Source: Candidatus Eiseniibacteriota bacterium
GTDB taxonomy: Bacteria; Eisenbacteria; RBG-16-71-46; CAIMUX01
Assembly (NCBI GenBank): GCA_029569475.1
Contig: JAKQSZ010000009.1
Span: forward strand, 42,468-106,467
DNA length: 64,000 bases
Direction: 5' to 3'
Shown here: one piece after another, positions 52,132-59,564 of the stretch
How positions within the stretch are numbered: position 1 is the first letter of the stretch
Layout: each line of letters starts with the position of its first letter
Program-made: the position numbers and the translations under genes
The notes under the pieces: generated by a model
Database searches by the model: none
Told to the model about the DNA's origin: nothing
What the model saw: only the letters and a program-made list of their open reading frames with translations

Positions 52132-54165
52132 TCACGCCTGGTTCAGCGGGAAACGCGCGCTGATCGCGGTTCCCCGGCCCGGCCCGGCGCTGTGAGCTGA
52201 CACTGTTCCCCCGTGCAATTCGACCAGTCCCTTGACCAGGGCGAGGCCAAGACCCAACCCGCCGGTGTTCCGATCCAGCGTCTGCTCCGCCTGCCGGAAC
52301 GGCTCGAACAGCCGTTCCCGGGTCTGCGGCGTCATGCCGACCCCGTTATCGCTGACCCGCAGGACGGCCTCACCCTTCTCGGTTTCGACGGAGACCGTGG
52401 CGTAGCCTCCCCGGTTGGTGAACTTGGCGGCGTTGTGCAGGAGATTGCCGACGATCTGCGTCACGCGATTGGGGTCGGCCAGAACCGGAACCACCCCCCG
52501 CGCCGGGCAGAAATCCAGGTCCACCCCAGTTCCCTCAAACAGCGACCGGTGGTCCTCCACGGCGCGGGCGACGGTTTCGTTGAGATCCAATGGTTGCCGG
52601 TGGAGCTGGACCTTGCCGCGCGTGATCCGGGTGATGTCCAGGAGATCGTTCACCAGATGGGAGAGTTGCGCCACCTGGCGGCCGATGACCTCGCGAGCCC
52701 GCTTTGCCTCCTCGCCGCCCGGGACCGTGTGATCGAGGACGAAGAGGCTGTTCACGATGGGCGCCAGGGGATTGCGCAGCTCGTGCGACAGAACCCCGAG
52801 GAACTCGTTCTTCTTTCGGTCCGCCTCGAGGAACTCGGAGTTGGCCAGCCGCAGGGCCTCCTCCATCCGCTTGCGTTCCGAGACATCCACGCAGAACTCC
52901 ACGCACTGGCTGTCCCCGAGAGAGCTGCCGGCGAAGAGAAGCCACCGGCGGGTCCCGTCCTTGCGGAAGTACTCCTTCTCATAGGGTCCCACCCTTCCGG
53001 TCGCGTAGAAACGCCGCGCCTCCGCCATGCTGACGTCGTAGTGCTCGGGCGGTGTGAGTCTCTGCCAGGTCAGCTCTCGCGCCTCGACCTCCTTGCGGCT
53101 GTAGCCCATCAAGTTGAGGAATGTGTCATTGGCGTCGACCATGCACCCGGTCTCGAGGTCCCAGAACATGACCCCGACGGTTTCGATCTCGAGAACCTTG
53201 CTGAGGCGCGCGTGGCTCTCCCGCAGGGCATCCTCCGCCTCCCGCCGCGCGGTGACGTCGAGGAAGGCGCCGATGCACCCGCGGACCTTTCCCTCCTGGT
53301 CCCGCAGAGGAACGGCGCTGCCGAACATGGAGAGCCACTTCCCGGAGGGGCGGAGCACGCGCAGCTCGACGTCGCGCAGCTCCTGGTTCGTCGCCACCGC
53401 CTTCTGCATCGGCAGTTCCTGGGCCGACAGCTCGCGCCCGTCCGGGGTGAAGAAGCGCCGGACATCGGGCCAGGTCGTGGCCGAGACGTTCTCGCCCGGC
53501 GGCGCCTCATAGAACCGGTTGGCCAACGCGTTGCCGATGATCGTCTCGCACCGGGGATCGCGGGACACCCACACCGCCGCCGGCACCGCCTCCAGCATCC
53601 GCTCGACCTCTTCGACCCGCTGGCGAAGAGCCTCGTCGGCCGCCTGCCGCTCCGTGATGTCGTGGCCGTAGACGAAGATGTATTCCTTCCCTCCGAAGGT
53701 GAGGTGGTTGATCAGCACTTCGACCGGAACGAGGCTGCCGTCCTTGCGGCGGTGCGTCATCTGGTGGGTCAGCGACTTGCGCGCGCGGATCTCGGACCAC
53801 CGCGATGCATATTTCTCGGGCGTGAGTCCGGGGATGAGGTCGAAGGCCGTCATCCTCAGCAGCTCCTCCCGGGTGTATCCAAGCTCGCGGGAGGCCGCGA
53901 GGTTCGCATAGCGGACGGCGCCATCTGGAGTGAGCCAGGCCACCATCTCGGAGGCGACTTCGATCGAAGCCTGGGTCAGGCGCAGGATTTCCTCGGCCGG
54001 CAGGTCGCCGACGACATCGCAAGCGCAGCGCCGGAAGGAGTCCTCTCGGATCTCCGCCCCAGGATCGCACCTCGGCGGTGTCTCACACGTGCCGGCAGGA
54101 ACCGCGGGGACGGTGGAGTGCGGAAACCGATTGCGGCCGTGGGGCCGCGAGGAGCTCCTGGCCAT
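52132..54165 (-). CDS. Soluble PAS histidine kinase (orphan)
   Basis: 677 residues from ATG 54165 (AGGAGGTCGAGTG). No membrane helix. At least three PAS/PAC units (about 60-185, 190-320 and 320-440; motifs NLAASRELGYTREELLRMT, GYSRKEVEARELTWQ), each followed by a PAC-like end. HisKA has LSHELRNPLAPIVNSLF, and the ATPase domain has NLLHNAAKFTNRGG, VSDNGVGM and GGLGLGLALVKGLV. It must sense a cytoplasmic signal; cofactors for the PAS domains cannot be told. No response regulator is adjacent. The C-terminus lies close to the metal-efflux block; the gene is divergent from the carbonic-anhydrase-family gene. Confidence 0.9.
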   Translation of the reverse strand: MARSSSRPHGRNRFPHSTVPAVPAGTCETPPRCDPGAEIREDSFRRCACDVVGDLPAEEILRLTQASIEVASEMVAWLTPDGAVRYANLAASRELGYTREELLRMTAFDLIPGLTPEKYASRWSEIRARKSLTHQMTHRRKDGSLVPVEVLINHLTFGGKEYIFVYGHDITERQAADEALRQRVEEVERMLEAVPAAVWVSRDPRCETIIGNALANRFYEAPPGENVSATTWPDVRRFFTPDGRELSAQELPMQKAVATNQELRDVELRVLRPSGKWLSMFGSAVPLRDQEGKVRGCIGAFLDVTARREAEDALRESHARLSKVLEIETVGVMFWDLETGCMVDANDTFLNLMGYSRKEVEARELTWQRLTPPEHYDVSMAEARRFYATGRVGPYEKEYFRKDGTRRWLLFAGSSLGDSQCVEFCVDVSERKRMEEALRLANSEFLEADRKKNEFLGVLSHELRNPLAPIVNSLFVLDHTVPGGEEAKRAREVIGRQVAQLSHLVNDLLDITRITRGKVQLHRQPLDLNETVARAVEDHRSLFEGTGVDLDFCPARGVVPVLADPNRVTQIVGNLLHNAAKFTNRGGYATVSVETEKGEAVLRVSDNGVGMTPQTRERLFEPFRQAEQTLDRNTGGLGLGLALVKGLVELHGGTVSAHSAGPGRGTAISARFPLNQA

Positions 54166-54444
54166 CACTCGACCTCCTGACGGATCAATTGCGGTTCGGG
54201 CACGTGGGGCGTTCTCACGCCGTCGCCGTCGGCGGGACCCGTAAGTCTGCCGTGAGACTACAAGATGGCTCAGCCAGTCGCAATTGTTCTGTCGGAAAGA
54301 GGCCTTGGCCGTTGCTTCACACCCGCGGCGGCTGGTGAAGCGCAAGCCGCATTCCGGGCGATCTGAATCTGCGCCCATCGCGCTGCTGATGCGATATGCC
54401 GTGTCGCGCCCTGGCCATTCGCCCTGGAGGGCTTGACGCGAGGC

Positions 54445-54474
54445 TTGCCTTCTTGGGCTGGTCTCTTGTATCCT
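54445..54474 (+). promoter_or_regulatory. Promoter of the cysteine-leader transcript
   Basis: TTGCCT (54445-54450), an 18-bp spacer and TATCCT (54469-54474). The predicted start near 54481 is only one to three bases before the leader ATG at 54483, so the leader would be leaderless or nearly so. Confidence 0.45.
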
Positions 54475-54482
54475 CATGGGTC

Positions 54483-54572
54483 ATGGATCGAGGCTATCCA
54501 CAGATCGAGCGGCGCTGTCGCTGTTGTTGTACCCCGCGCGTGGCAAGGCCGCGGAGGCGTGCAGGTCCATGA
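54483..54572 (+). CDS. Poly-cysteine leader peptide (29 residues)
   Basis: A short ORF, ATG to TGA, 29 codons. Its middle reads ERRCRCCCTPR: Cys codons 12, 14, 15 and 16 (54516-54518 and 54522-54530). The rest is Arg/Pro-rich, with no signal or domain. Cysteine-rich upstream ORFs with consecutive Cys codons are known to sense cysteine supply in mycobacteria by ribosome stalling. Here the ORF ends 40 bases before a terminator hairpin and overlaps the sequence (54547-54554) that can pair with that hairpin. The purpose is most likely to couple translation speed to termination. Proof of expression is lacking. Confidence 0.65.
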   Translation: MDRGYPQIERRCRCCCTPRVARPRRRAGP

Positions 54573-54623
54573 TCTGATTCCACAACGGAAACAAGACGGA
54601 CCCGAATAGATCGACCCGCGGCC
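54547..54623 (+). promoter_or_regulatory. Antiterminator helix (GGCCGCGG with CCGCGGCC)
   Basis: GGCCGCGG at 54547-54554 inside the leader ORF is exactly complementary to CCGCGGCC at 54616-54623, the 5' arm of the terminator. The two structures exclude each other. A ribosome stalled at the Cys codons (54516-54530) would leave 54547-54554 free; one that reaches the stop (54570-54572) would cover it and let the terminator fold. Confidence 0.55.
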
Positions 54624-54649
54624 CTCGAGGCGGCGGGTCTTCGGTTTTT
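54602..54649 (+). terminator. Conditional terminator (attenuator) before the carbonic-anhydrase-family gene
   Basis: Stem GACCCGC (54613-54619) with GCGGGTC (54633-54639), inner pairs around a CTCGA loop, and an outer extension CCGAA (54602-54606) with TTCGG (54640-54644) across a six-base bulge. It is followed by TTTTT (54645-54649). It lies six bases before the ribosome site of the downstream gene, so it can only act as a regulated attenuator. Confidence 0.65.
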
Positions 54650-54668
54650 GTGGCAAGGAGGTTGTACG

Positions 54669-55250
54669 ATGAGTCGAATCCTGTCTGAGGTCCTGGAGGC
54701 CAACCGCCGCTACGTCGAGGGCTTCGGCGACAAGGGCAAGCTTCCGCTCCCGCCCGGCCGGGGGTTCGCGGTGTTGACCTGCATGGACGCGCGCCTTGAC
54801 CCGGCGAAGTACGCCGGCCTGGCCGAAGGAGATGCGCACGTCATCCGCAACGCGGGCGGCCGCGCCAGCGACGACGCCATCCGCTCCCTGGTGATCTCGC
54901 AAAAACTGCTGGGAACACGGGAGTGGTTCGTGATCCACCATACCAATTGCGGCATGGAGCTCTTTACGGACGGCGTCATGCGGGACCTGCTCGCCAAGAG
55001 CCTGGACACGGCGACGCTGGACAAAGAGGGATGGCGGGACACCGGCAGCACCCGCGGCTCCAACGAGGGGGACTTCATCGACTGGCTCACGTTCAAGGAT
55101 GCGCGGCAGAGCGTGGTCGACGATGTTCAGAGGATCCGGCGCCATCCTCTCGTGCCGCCGTCCATCCCGATCCACGGCTTTGTCTACGACGTGGCCACGG
55201 GGAGGCTCGAGGAGGTGCCCGAAGCGACCGAGGCCGGACGCCCTCGTTAG
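54669..55250 (+). CDS. Beta-carbonic-anhydrase-family protein (clade D type)
   Basis: 193 residues. Zinc ligands and catalytic dyad: Cys38-x-Asp40-x-Arg42 (TCMDARLD) and His91-x-x-Cys94 (HHTNCGM). The layout [39 protein letters not shown] and the C-terminal [16 protein letters not shown] match the short clade D enzymes such as mycobacterial Rv1284 (encoded next to cysDN) and the COS hydrolase type. Ribosome site AAGGAGG precedes ATG 54669. It is preceded by a cysteine leader and attenuator, which points to a role in sulfur rather than simple CO2 hydration. No sulfur gene is adjacent, so the substrate (CO2, COS or CS2) is open. Confidence 0.85.
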   Translation: MSRILSEVLEANRRYVEGFGDKGKLPLPPGRGFAVLTCMDARLDPAKYAGLAEGDAHVIRNAGGRASDDAIRSLVISQKLLGTREWFVIHHTNCGMELFTDGVMRDLLAKSLDTATLDKEGWRDTGSTRGSNEGDFIDWLTFKDARQSVVDDVQRIRRHPLVPPSIPIHGFVYDVATGRLEEVPEATEAGRPR

Positions 55251-55525
55251 GCGAGCGTCACAACCCGGCCTTCCGCGTCACGTCTTGCCAGCTCCTCCTG
55301 GAGACAGCGCCCAAACACTGTGTGGCGGAGGTAGAGCACTGAGGCGATCCGGCACTCACGGAGCGTCTCGTGATCGGGATTTGACGCAGTGTCTCGCGTC
55401 TGCGCCTTCATGACGGGCGCGCCCGCCGGCTGGTGCCGGACGAGCGCGCCCTTCCCGCGCGGATGCTGCAGGACTCCCGCTCGGCAGATGACGTGCGAGG
55501 CTTGTGCCGCCGCGCGGCCGCTGCA

Positions 55526-58500
55526 TCAGCGATAGATATCCTTGATCCGGCCCCACGTCGTGTTGACGATGCGGCTGCCCCCCTCTCCGGCCCAGGCTCC
55601 GATTCCGATCGACTGGGTGGGTCCCCATACCACATCGGTTGGTTGCCAGCCGGTGGGATATCCAATGCCGGGGGCGATGTTCGTGGTGGGGCAGCCTCCG
55701 AAGCCATCGGTGTCCGCAGCTATGTAGTAACCACAGGGTTGGGCCGAGTGATCCGCCCAGTATCCGATCCAGAAGAACTCGTCCACCCAGGTGTCCTGAA
55801 TCGCGAAGTCGTGCGTGCTGATGTTCGGCCAGGTGGCGACCGGACAGGGATTGAGCCCTCGCGTCAGGGAGAGGACTTGGCCGGGGATTCCGCCCGCGTC
55901 GGCCCAGACATAGGCATCGAAGGGTCCGCACGGGTAATCGAGTCCCGTCAGGTTGAGCTGGATTCCGCACACGTTCGTGTGACCGCTGTACTGCTCCGCA
56001 AAAGCTCCGTAATAGGGCGGCACGATTCCCCCGTACTGCCAGCAGAAGCCGTTCTCCGCGGTGCCGTCGTAGTTGAGGATAAGCACCCCCCCGCAGGGAT
56101 CGGAATCGGTGCCGGGCACGGCGATGCCCTCTCCCGCTCCCACGGATCCCGCGGTCCTGCTCCCCTCCGGTGGCTCCAGCCGGCGTGGACGGGGTCCGCT
56201 ACGGCAGGGTGCGGGGGGATGACAGGGATTGGGGTCGCAGGGAACATTCGGGAGGAAGTGGCCGGTGTGGCACTGATCCGCGGTGGTGTACACGCAGGAG
56301 CCGTCCGAGTAGCAGCAGGCGCCGTGAGGCTGGGGACAGGGATTCGGGTTGCACGGCACCCCTTGCCGCCAGTCGCCGGTGTGGCAGTCTGCCTCGGTCG
56401 TGTAGAGGCAGTTGCCATTCGAGTAACAGCACGCGCCCTGGACCGGAGGCGGGGGACAGGGATTCGGATCACAGACGGTATCCGGGCCCATCCACTCTCC
56501 CGCGCATTGGTACTCCGTCGTGACGGTGCACACGCCGTTGATGCAGCAGGCGCCCGTGGGAGGCTGGGGGCACGGGTTCGGATCGCAGGGGACCTGGGGC
56601 CGCCAATCCCCGGTCGGACAGTCGGGTTCCAGGGTTGTCCAGCAGGTGCCGTCCGGATGGCAGCAGGCTCCGGTGGGAGGTTGCGGGCAGGGGTTCGGGT
56701 CGCAAGTGCTTCCGGGGCCCTGCCATTGCCCGTGGCACCCGTACTCGGTGGTGAAGACGCAGGCGCCATGCTCGAAGCAGCATGCTCCGCCGGGATCGCC
56801 CCCGGTATCGGTCCAGGCCCCGATGCCGATCGCTTGTGTCGGACCCCACAAGTCATCGACCGGGTGCCATCCCGTGGGCAGGCCGCTATCGCAGCTCAGG
56901 TTGGTCACCGGGCAGCCTCCCGGCCCGTCGAGATCGGCGGCAACGTAGTAACCGCAATTCTGATTGCTGAAGTCAGCCCAGTACCCGATCCAGAAGCGGC
57001 CCCCGACCGTCGTGGGCACGATAGGGAAGTCGTGGACGCTGACTTCCGGCCATGTCGCGACGGGGCAGGGATCCAGTCCCGTGGTCATCGACAGAACGTT
57101 CCCCGGCATCCCGCACACATCGTCCCAGATGTAGACGGTGAGATCGCGGCAGGGAGCGCCGACGCCGGTGAGATAGAGAGAGACCCCGCAGACCGAGCCC
57201 ATGTGGTCGTAACACTCGGCGAAAGCCCCGTAGAAAGGCGTCCGGATGTATCCGTAGTGGAGACCGTAACCGTTCTCCGCGGTCAGGTCGTAACTCAGCA
57301 GGACGGCGCCGTCGCACGGGTTCCGGTGATCTGTCGCGGGCGTGTAGCCGTGGCCGGGCCCTACCTCGCCCCCGGCGCCGTTTCCGTGACGGGCATGGAA
57401 CGAGCCGGATGCGCCGGTGTCGCCCCGGGTCGACCGGATGGGCTGGACCGCAACCTGCCGGTGACCCAGTCCCGGCGCACACGGGTTCGGGCAGCAGACG
57501 GTGCCGTCGCCCTGGTAGACGCCGCAGCAGTCGTGTTCCGAGAGGAGGGAGCAGTTCTCGCCGATGCAGCAGGCCCCGGGACGCTCCGGCTGCGGGCAGG
57601 GGTTCGGATCGCAGGGCACGTCGGCTCGCCAGTCTCCGGTGGGGCACTCCGCCTCCGCCTCATACAGACAGCTTCCGTCGGAGAAACAGCACGCGCCCTG
57701 CGGCGGCGGTGGGGGACAGGGATTCGGATCACAGACGGTATCCGTCCCCTGCCACTCGCCCTCGCATTGGTACTCCGTGGTGACGGTGCACACGCCGTTG
57801 ATGCAGCAGGCGCCGCTGGGAGGCTGAGGACACGGGTTTGGATCACAGGGGACTTCGGGCCGCCAGTCCCCCGTGGAGCAGCCGGACTCACTGGTGGACT
57901 CGCAATGGCCATCGGGGTGGCAGCAGGCGCCCTGGATCTGCGAGCACGGATTGGGGTCGCAAGGGACATTCGGCCGCCAGTCGCCCGTGTTGCAGTCGCG
58001 CTCGATCCGGGTCCAGCAGTGGCCGTCCGGATAACAGCACGCGCCCCAGGTGCACGGGTTGGGCTCGCAGGGCACTTCCCTGATCCAACGATGGGGGTTG
58101 CACTGCTCGTACGGAACGTAGGTGCAACTTCCGTCGGGGCGGCAGCACGCGCCTCTTGGCCCGGAGCAGGGATTGGGCTCGCAGAATCTGCTTGGGTGCC
58201 ACTCCATGCCTTCAGGGCACTCGTGCCGCTGCACGTACTCGCAGTGCCCATCCGGGTCGCAGCAGGCTCCCCAGGGAGAAGGGGGGCACGGGTTGGGATT
58301 GCAGGGAACCCCCTCGCGCCAATCGCCCGTGGCGCAGTCGGCGAGCGGTACCCACGAACAGCTTCCGTCGGGATGACAGCAGGCGCCGTAGGGATCGGCG
58401 GGAGGATCGCACGGGTTGGGTTCGCAGGGGAGATCCTGGGTCCATTCCTCGCCATCGCAGAGCGACTGCGGGAGGGTCAGACACTGGCCATCCGGCTGGC

Positions 58501-59161
58501 AGCACGCCCCGAGCGGTTGTGGGCAGGCCGGCGTTCCCGGTCCATCGAAGCCCAGCGTGCCGTAGCCCGCGATCTCGTCCAGGATGGACGGCACCGAGTC
58601 GTCCCCGAACACCCCTCCCAGTACGGGATCCGGATGATCGCGCAACTCGAAGGCGGCGGACCCGCCGCCGTCGCGGTAGCCCGCGAACCAGTAGCACTCG
58701 GTGAGGACCCCGGTCTGGGTTTGCTCGAAGACAAGGGACGTGCCGGTATCCGACGCGGGCCATCCCTGGCCGGGGAATTCCGCCGCCCCCTGGTTTAGAT
58801 CGCCAATGCAAGGACCCCAGGCAACCAGGGTCACATTGGAGGGGTAGCGGATGCCCCAGGTAAGCCCTTTGAGCCGCGGGGAAGTCTGATCGAGAAAGGC
58901 CGCGTAGACCTTCCAGACCGCGGGGAACTCCGGGGAGGCGCCGTCGATCTGGATATCGGCATCCTCACACGAAGCCGGGGCCGAACCCAGGCCGCAAGCG
59001 TCGGTCAAGTCCGTGGTGTAGGACAACGCGGGATCGAGAACGATCAGTGTCCCGCCCGCATTCACGCCGGCAAGTGCCGGACTTACCGTCCCGCCGTTCG
59101 AGATCGCCGTGACCGCGATGACCACCGCGACCATCCAAGAGGCCAATCTTGACGCTTTCAC
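55526..59161 (-). CDS. Giant secreted GACC-repeat protein with TWG tail
   Basis: 1211 residues from GTG 59161 (AAGGAGAATATC). Signal peptide (WMVAVVIAVTAISNGG), an N-terminal ~240-residue domain, then 14 cysteine repeats of 35-41 residues with the form G-A-C-C-x2-D-G-x-C ... C-x-T-G-D-W ... P-C-x-P-N-P-C-P: nine in one block, five in a second. After each block comes a ~165-residue beta domain (FPIVPTTVGGRFWIGYWADF and TWVDEFFWIGYWADHSAQPC). Each repeat carries six to seven Cys, so disulfide-linked rods are expected. The protein ends NTTWGRIKDIYR. Function unknown; likely a surface or extracellular structural or adhesive protein. A canonical promoter lies upstream. Confidence 0.8.
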   Translation of the reverse strand: MKASRLASWMVAVVIAVTAISNGGTVSPALAGVNAGGTLIVLDPALSYTTDLTDACGLGSAPASCEDADIQIDGASPEFPAVWKVYAAFLDQTSPRLKGLTWGIRYPSNVTLVAWGPCIGDLNQGAAEFPGQGWPASDTGTSLVFEQTQTGVLTECYWFAGYRDGGGSAAFELRDHPDPVLGGVFGDDSVPSILDEIAGYGTLGFDGPGTPACPQPLGACCQPDGQCLTLPQSLCDGEEWTQDLPCEPNPCDPPADPYGACCHPDGSCSWVPLADCATGDWREGVPCNPNPCPPSPWGACCDPDGHCEYVQRHECPEGMEWHPSRFCEPNPCSGPRGACCRPDGSCTYVPYEQCNPHRWIREVPCEPNPCTWGACCYPDGHCWTRIERDCNTGDWRPNVPCDPNPCSQIQGACCHPDGHCESTSESGCSTGDWRPEVPCDPNPCPQPPSGACCINGVCTVTTEYQCEGEWQGTDTVCDPNPCPPPPPQGACCFSDGSCLYEAEAECPTGDWRADVPCDPNPCPQPERPGACCIGENCSLLSEHDCCGVYQGDGTVCCPNPCAPGLGHRQVAVQPIRSTRGDTGASGSFHARHGNGAGGEVGPGHGYTPATDHRNPCDGAVLLSYDLTAENGYGLHYGYIRTPFYGAFAECYDHMGSVCGVSLYLTGVGAPCRDLTVYIWDDVCGMPGNVLSMTTGLDPCPVATWPEVSVHDFPIVPTTVGGRFWIGYWADFSNQNCGYYVAADLDGPGGCPVTNLSCDSGLPTGWHPVDDLWGPTQAIGIGAWTDTGGDPGGACCFEHGACVFTTEYGCHGQWQGPGSTCDPNPCPQPPTGACCHPDGTCWTTLEPDCPTGDWRPQVPCDPNPCPQPPTGACCINGVCTVTTEYQCAGEWMGPDTVCDPNPCPPPPVQGACCYSNGNCLYTTEADCHTGDWRQGVPCNPNPCPQPHGACCYSDGSCVYTTADQCHTGHFLPNVPCDPNPCHPPAPCRSGPRPRRLEPPEGSRTAGSVGAGEGIAVPGTDSDPCGGVLILNYDGTAENGFCWQYGGIVPPYYGAFAEQYSGHTNVCGIQLNLTGLDYPCGPFDAYVWADAGGIPGQVLSLTRGLNPCPVATWPNISTHDFAIQDTWVDEFFWIGYWADHSAQPCGYYIAADTDGFGGCPTTNIAPGIGYPTGWQPTDVVWGPTQSIGIGAWAGEGGSRIVNTTWGRIKDIYR
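55529..55558 (-). other. C-terminal TWGxIKxIY motif (copy 3)
   Basis: Codes for TWGRIKDIYR, the last ten residues of the GACC-repeat protein. Parallels the tails at 2528-2563 and 33787-33819. Confidence 0.6.
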
Positions 59162-59363
59162 GATATTCTCCTTCGCTGGCCCGGGCGCGGCCCTCTTCGT
59201 CCACACGCCCGAGGCGTTACAGGCCGCGAGCGTGCAGCTGTACGCGTTAGCGGACAAGAGACCACCACCCCGGTAGGTGATCCGCCGATCCGTCTCTCAC
59301 AGCACGCCCGGAGCCCTGGCCGTCCAAGGAACGCTCACCTCTATCCACGATCTGCCGCCGACA

Positions 59364-59392
59364 AGTATAACCCAGATCGCGAGAGCGTTCAA
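59364..59392 (-). promoter_or_regulatory. Sigma-70 promoter for the GACC-repeat gene
   Basis: On the minus strand, TTGAAC (59392-59387), a 17-bp spacer and TATACT (59369-59364). It gives a 5' leader of about 195 bases. Confidence 0.65.
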
Positions 59393-59508
59393 CCGTCGCT
59401 TCCGGGCTTGCGCGCTGTCCGGACCAAGTGACGCGGCTCGGGGGTCTTCTTAATTGTCGTCCGGTCGGGGGATGCGCTGAAGGGATGGCGAGCGCCGGGA
59501 AGAGGGCA

Positions 59509-59535
59509 GACCCGGCACCGAGGAAGGGCCGGGTC
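59509..59535 (-). terminator. Hairpin after the C25 protease gene
   Basis: GACCCGGC pairs perfectly with GCCGGGTC around an 11-base loop, about 30 bases past the protease stop. No run of T follows on the minus strand, so it may be only a transcript-stabilising hairpin. Confidence 0.35.
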
Positions 59536-59564
59536 CACCACCTTCTGAGGCGAGCCGGGCGCGA

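Larger units (their letters stand above)
59162..59564. other. Intergenic region, about 400 bases
   Basis: Between the C25 protease end and the GACC-repeat gene start, both on the minus strand. It holds the promoter at 59364-59392 and the hairpin at 59509-59535. The ~195-base untranslated leader between promoter and GTG 59161 has no recognised riboswitch. Nothing else was found. Confidence 0.55.

Noticed and set aside
55251..55525. A gene between the carbonic-anhydrase-family gene and the GACC-repeat gene
   Set aside because: No frame longer than about 60 codons with a ribosome site or plausible composition is present. Only GC-rich inverted repeats are seen.
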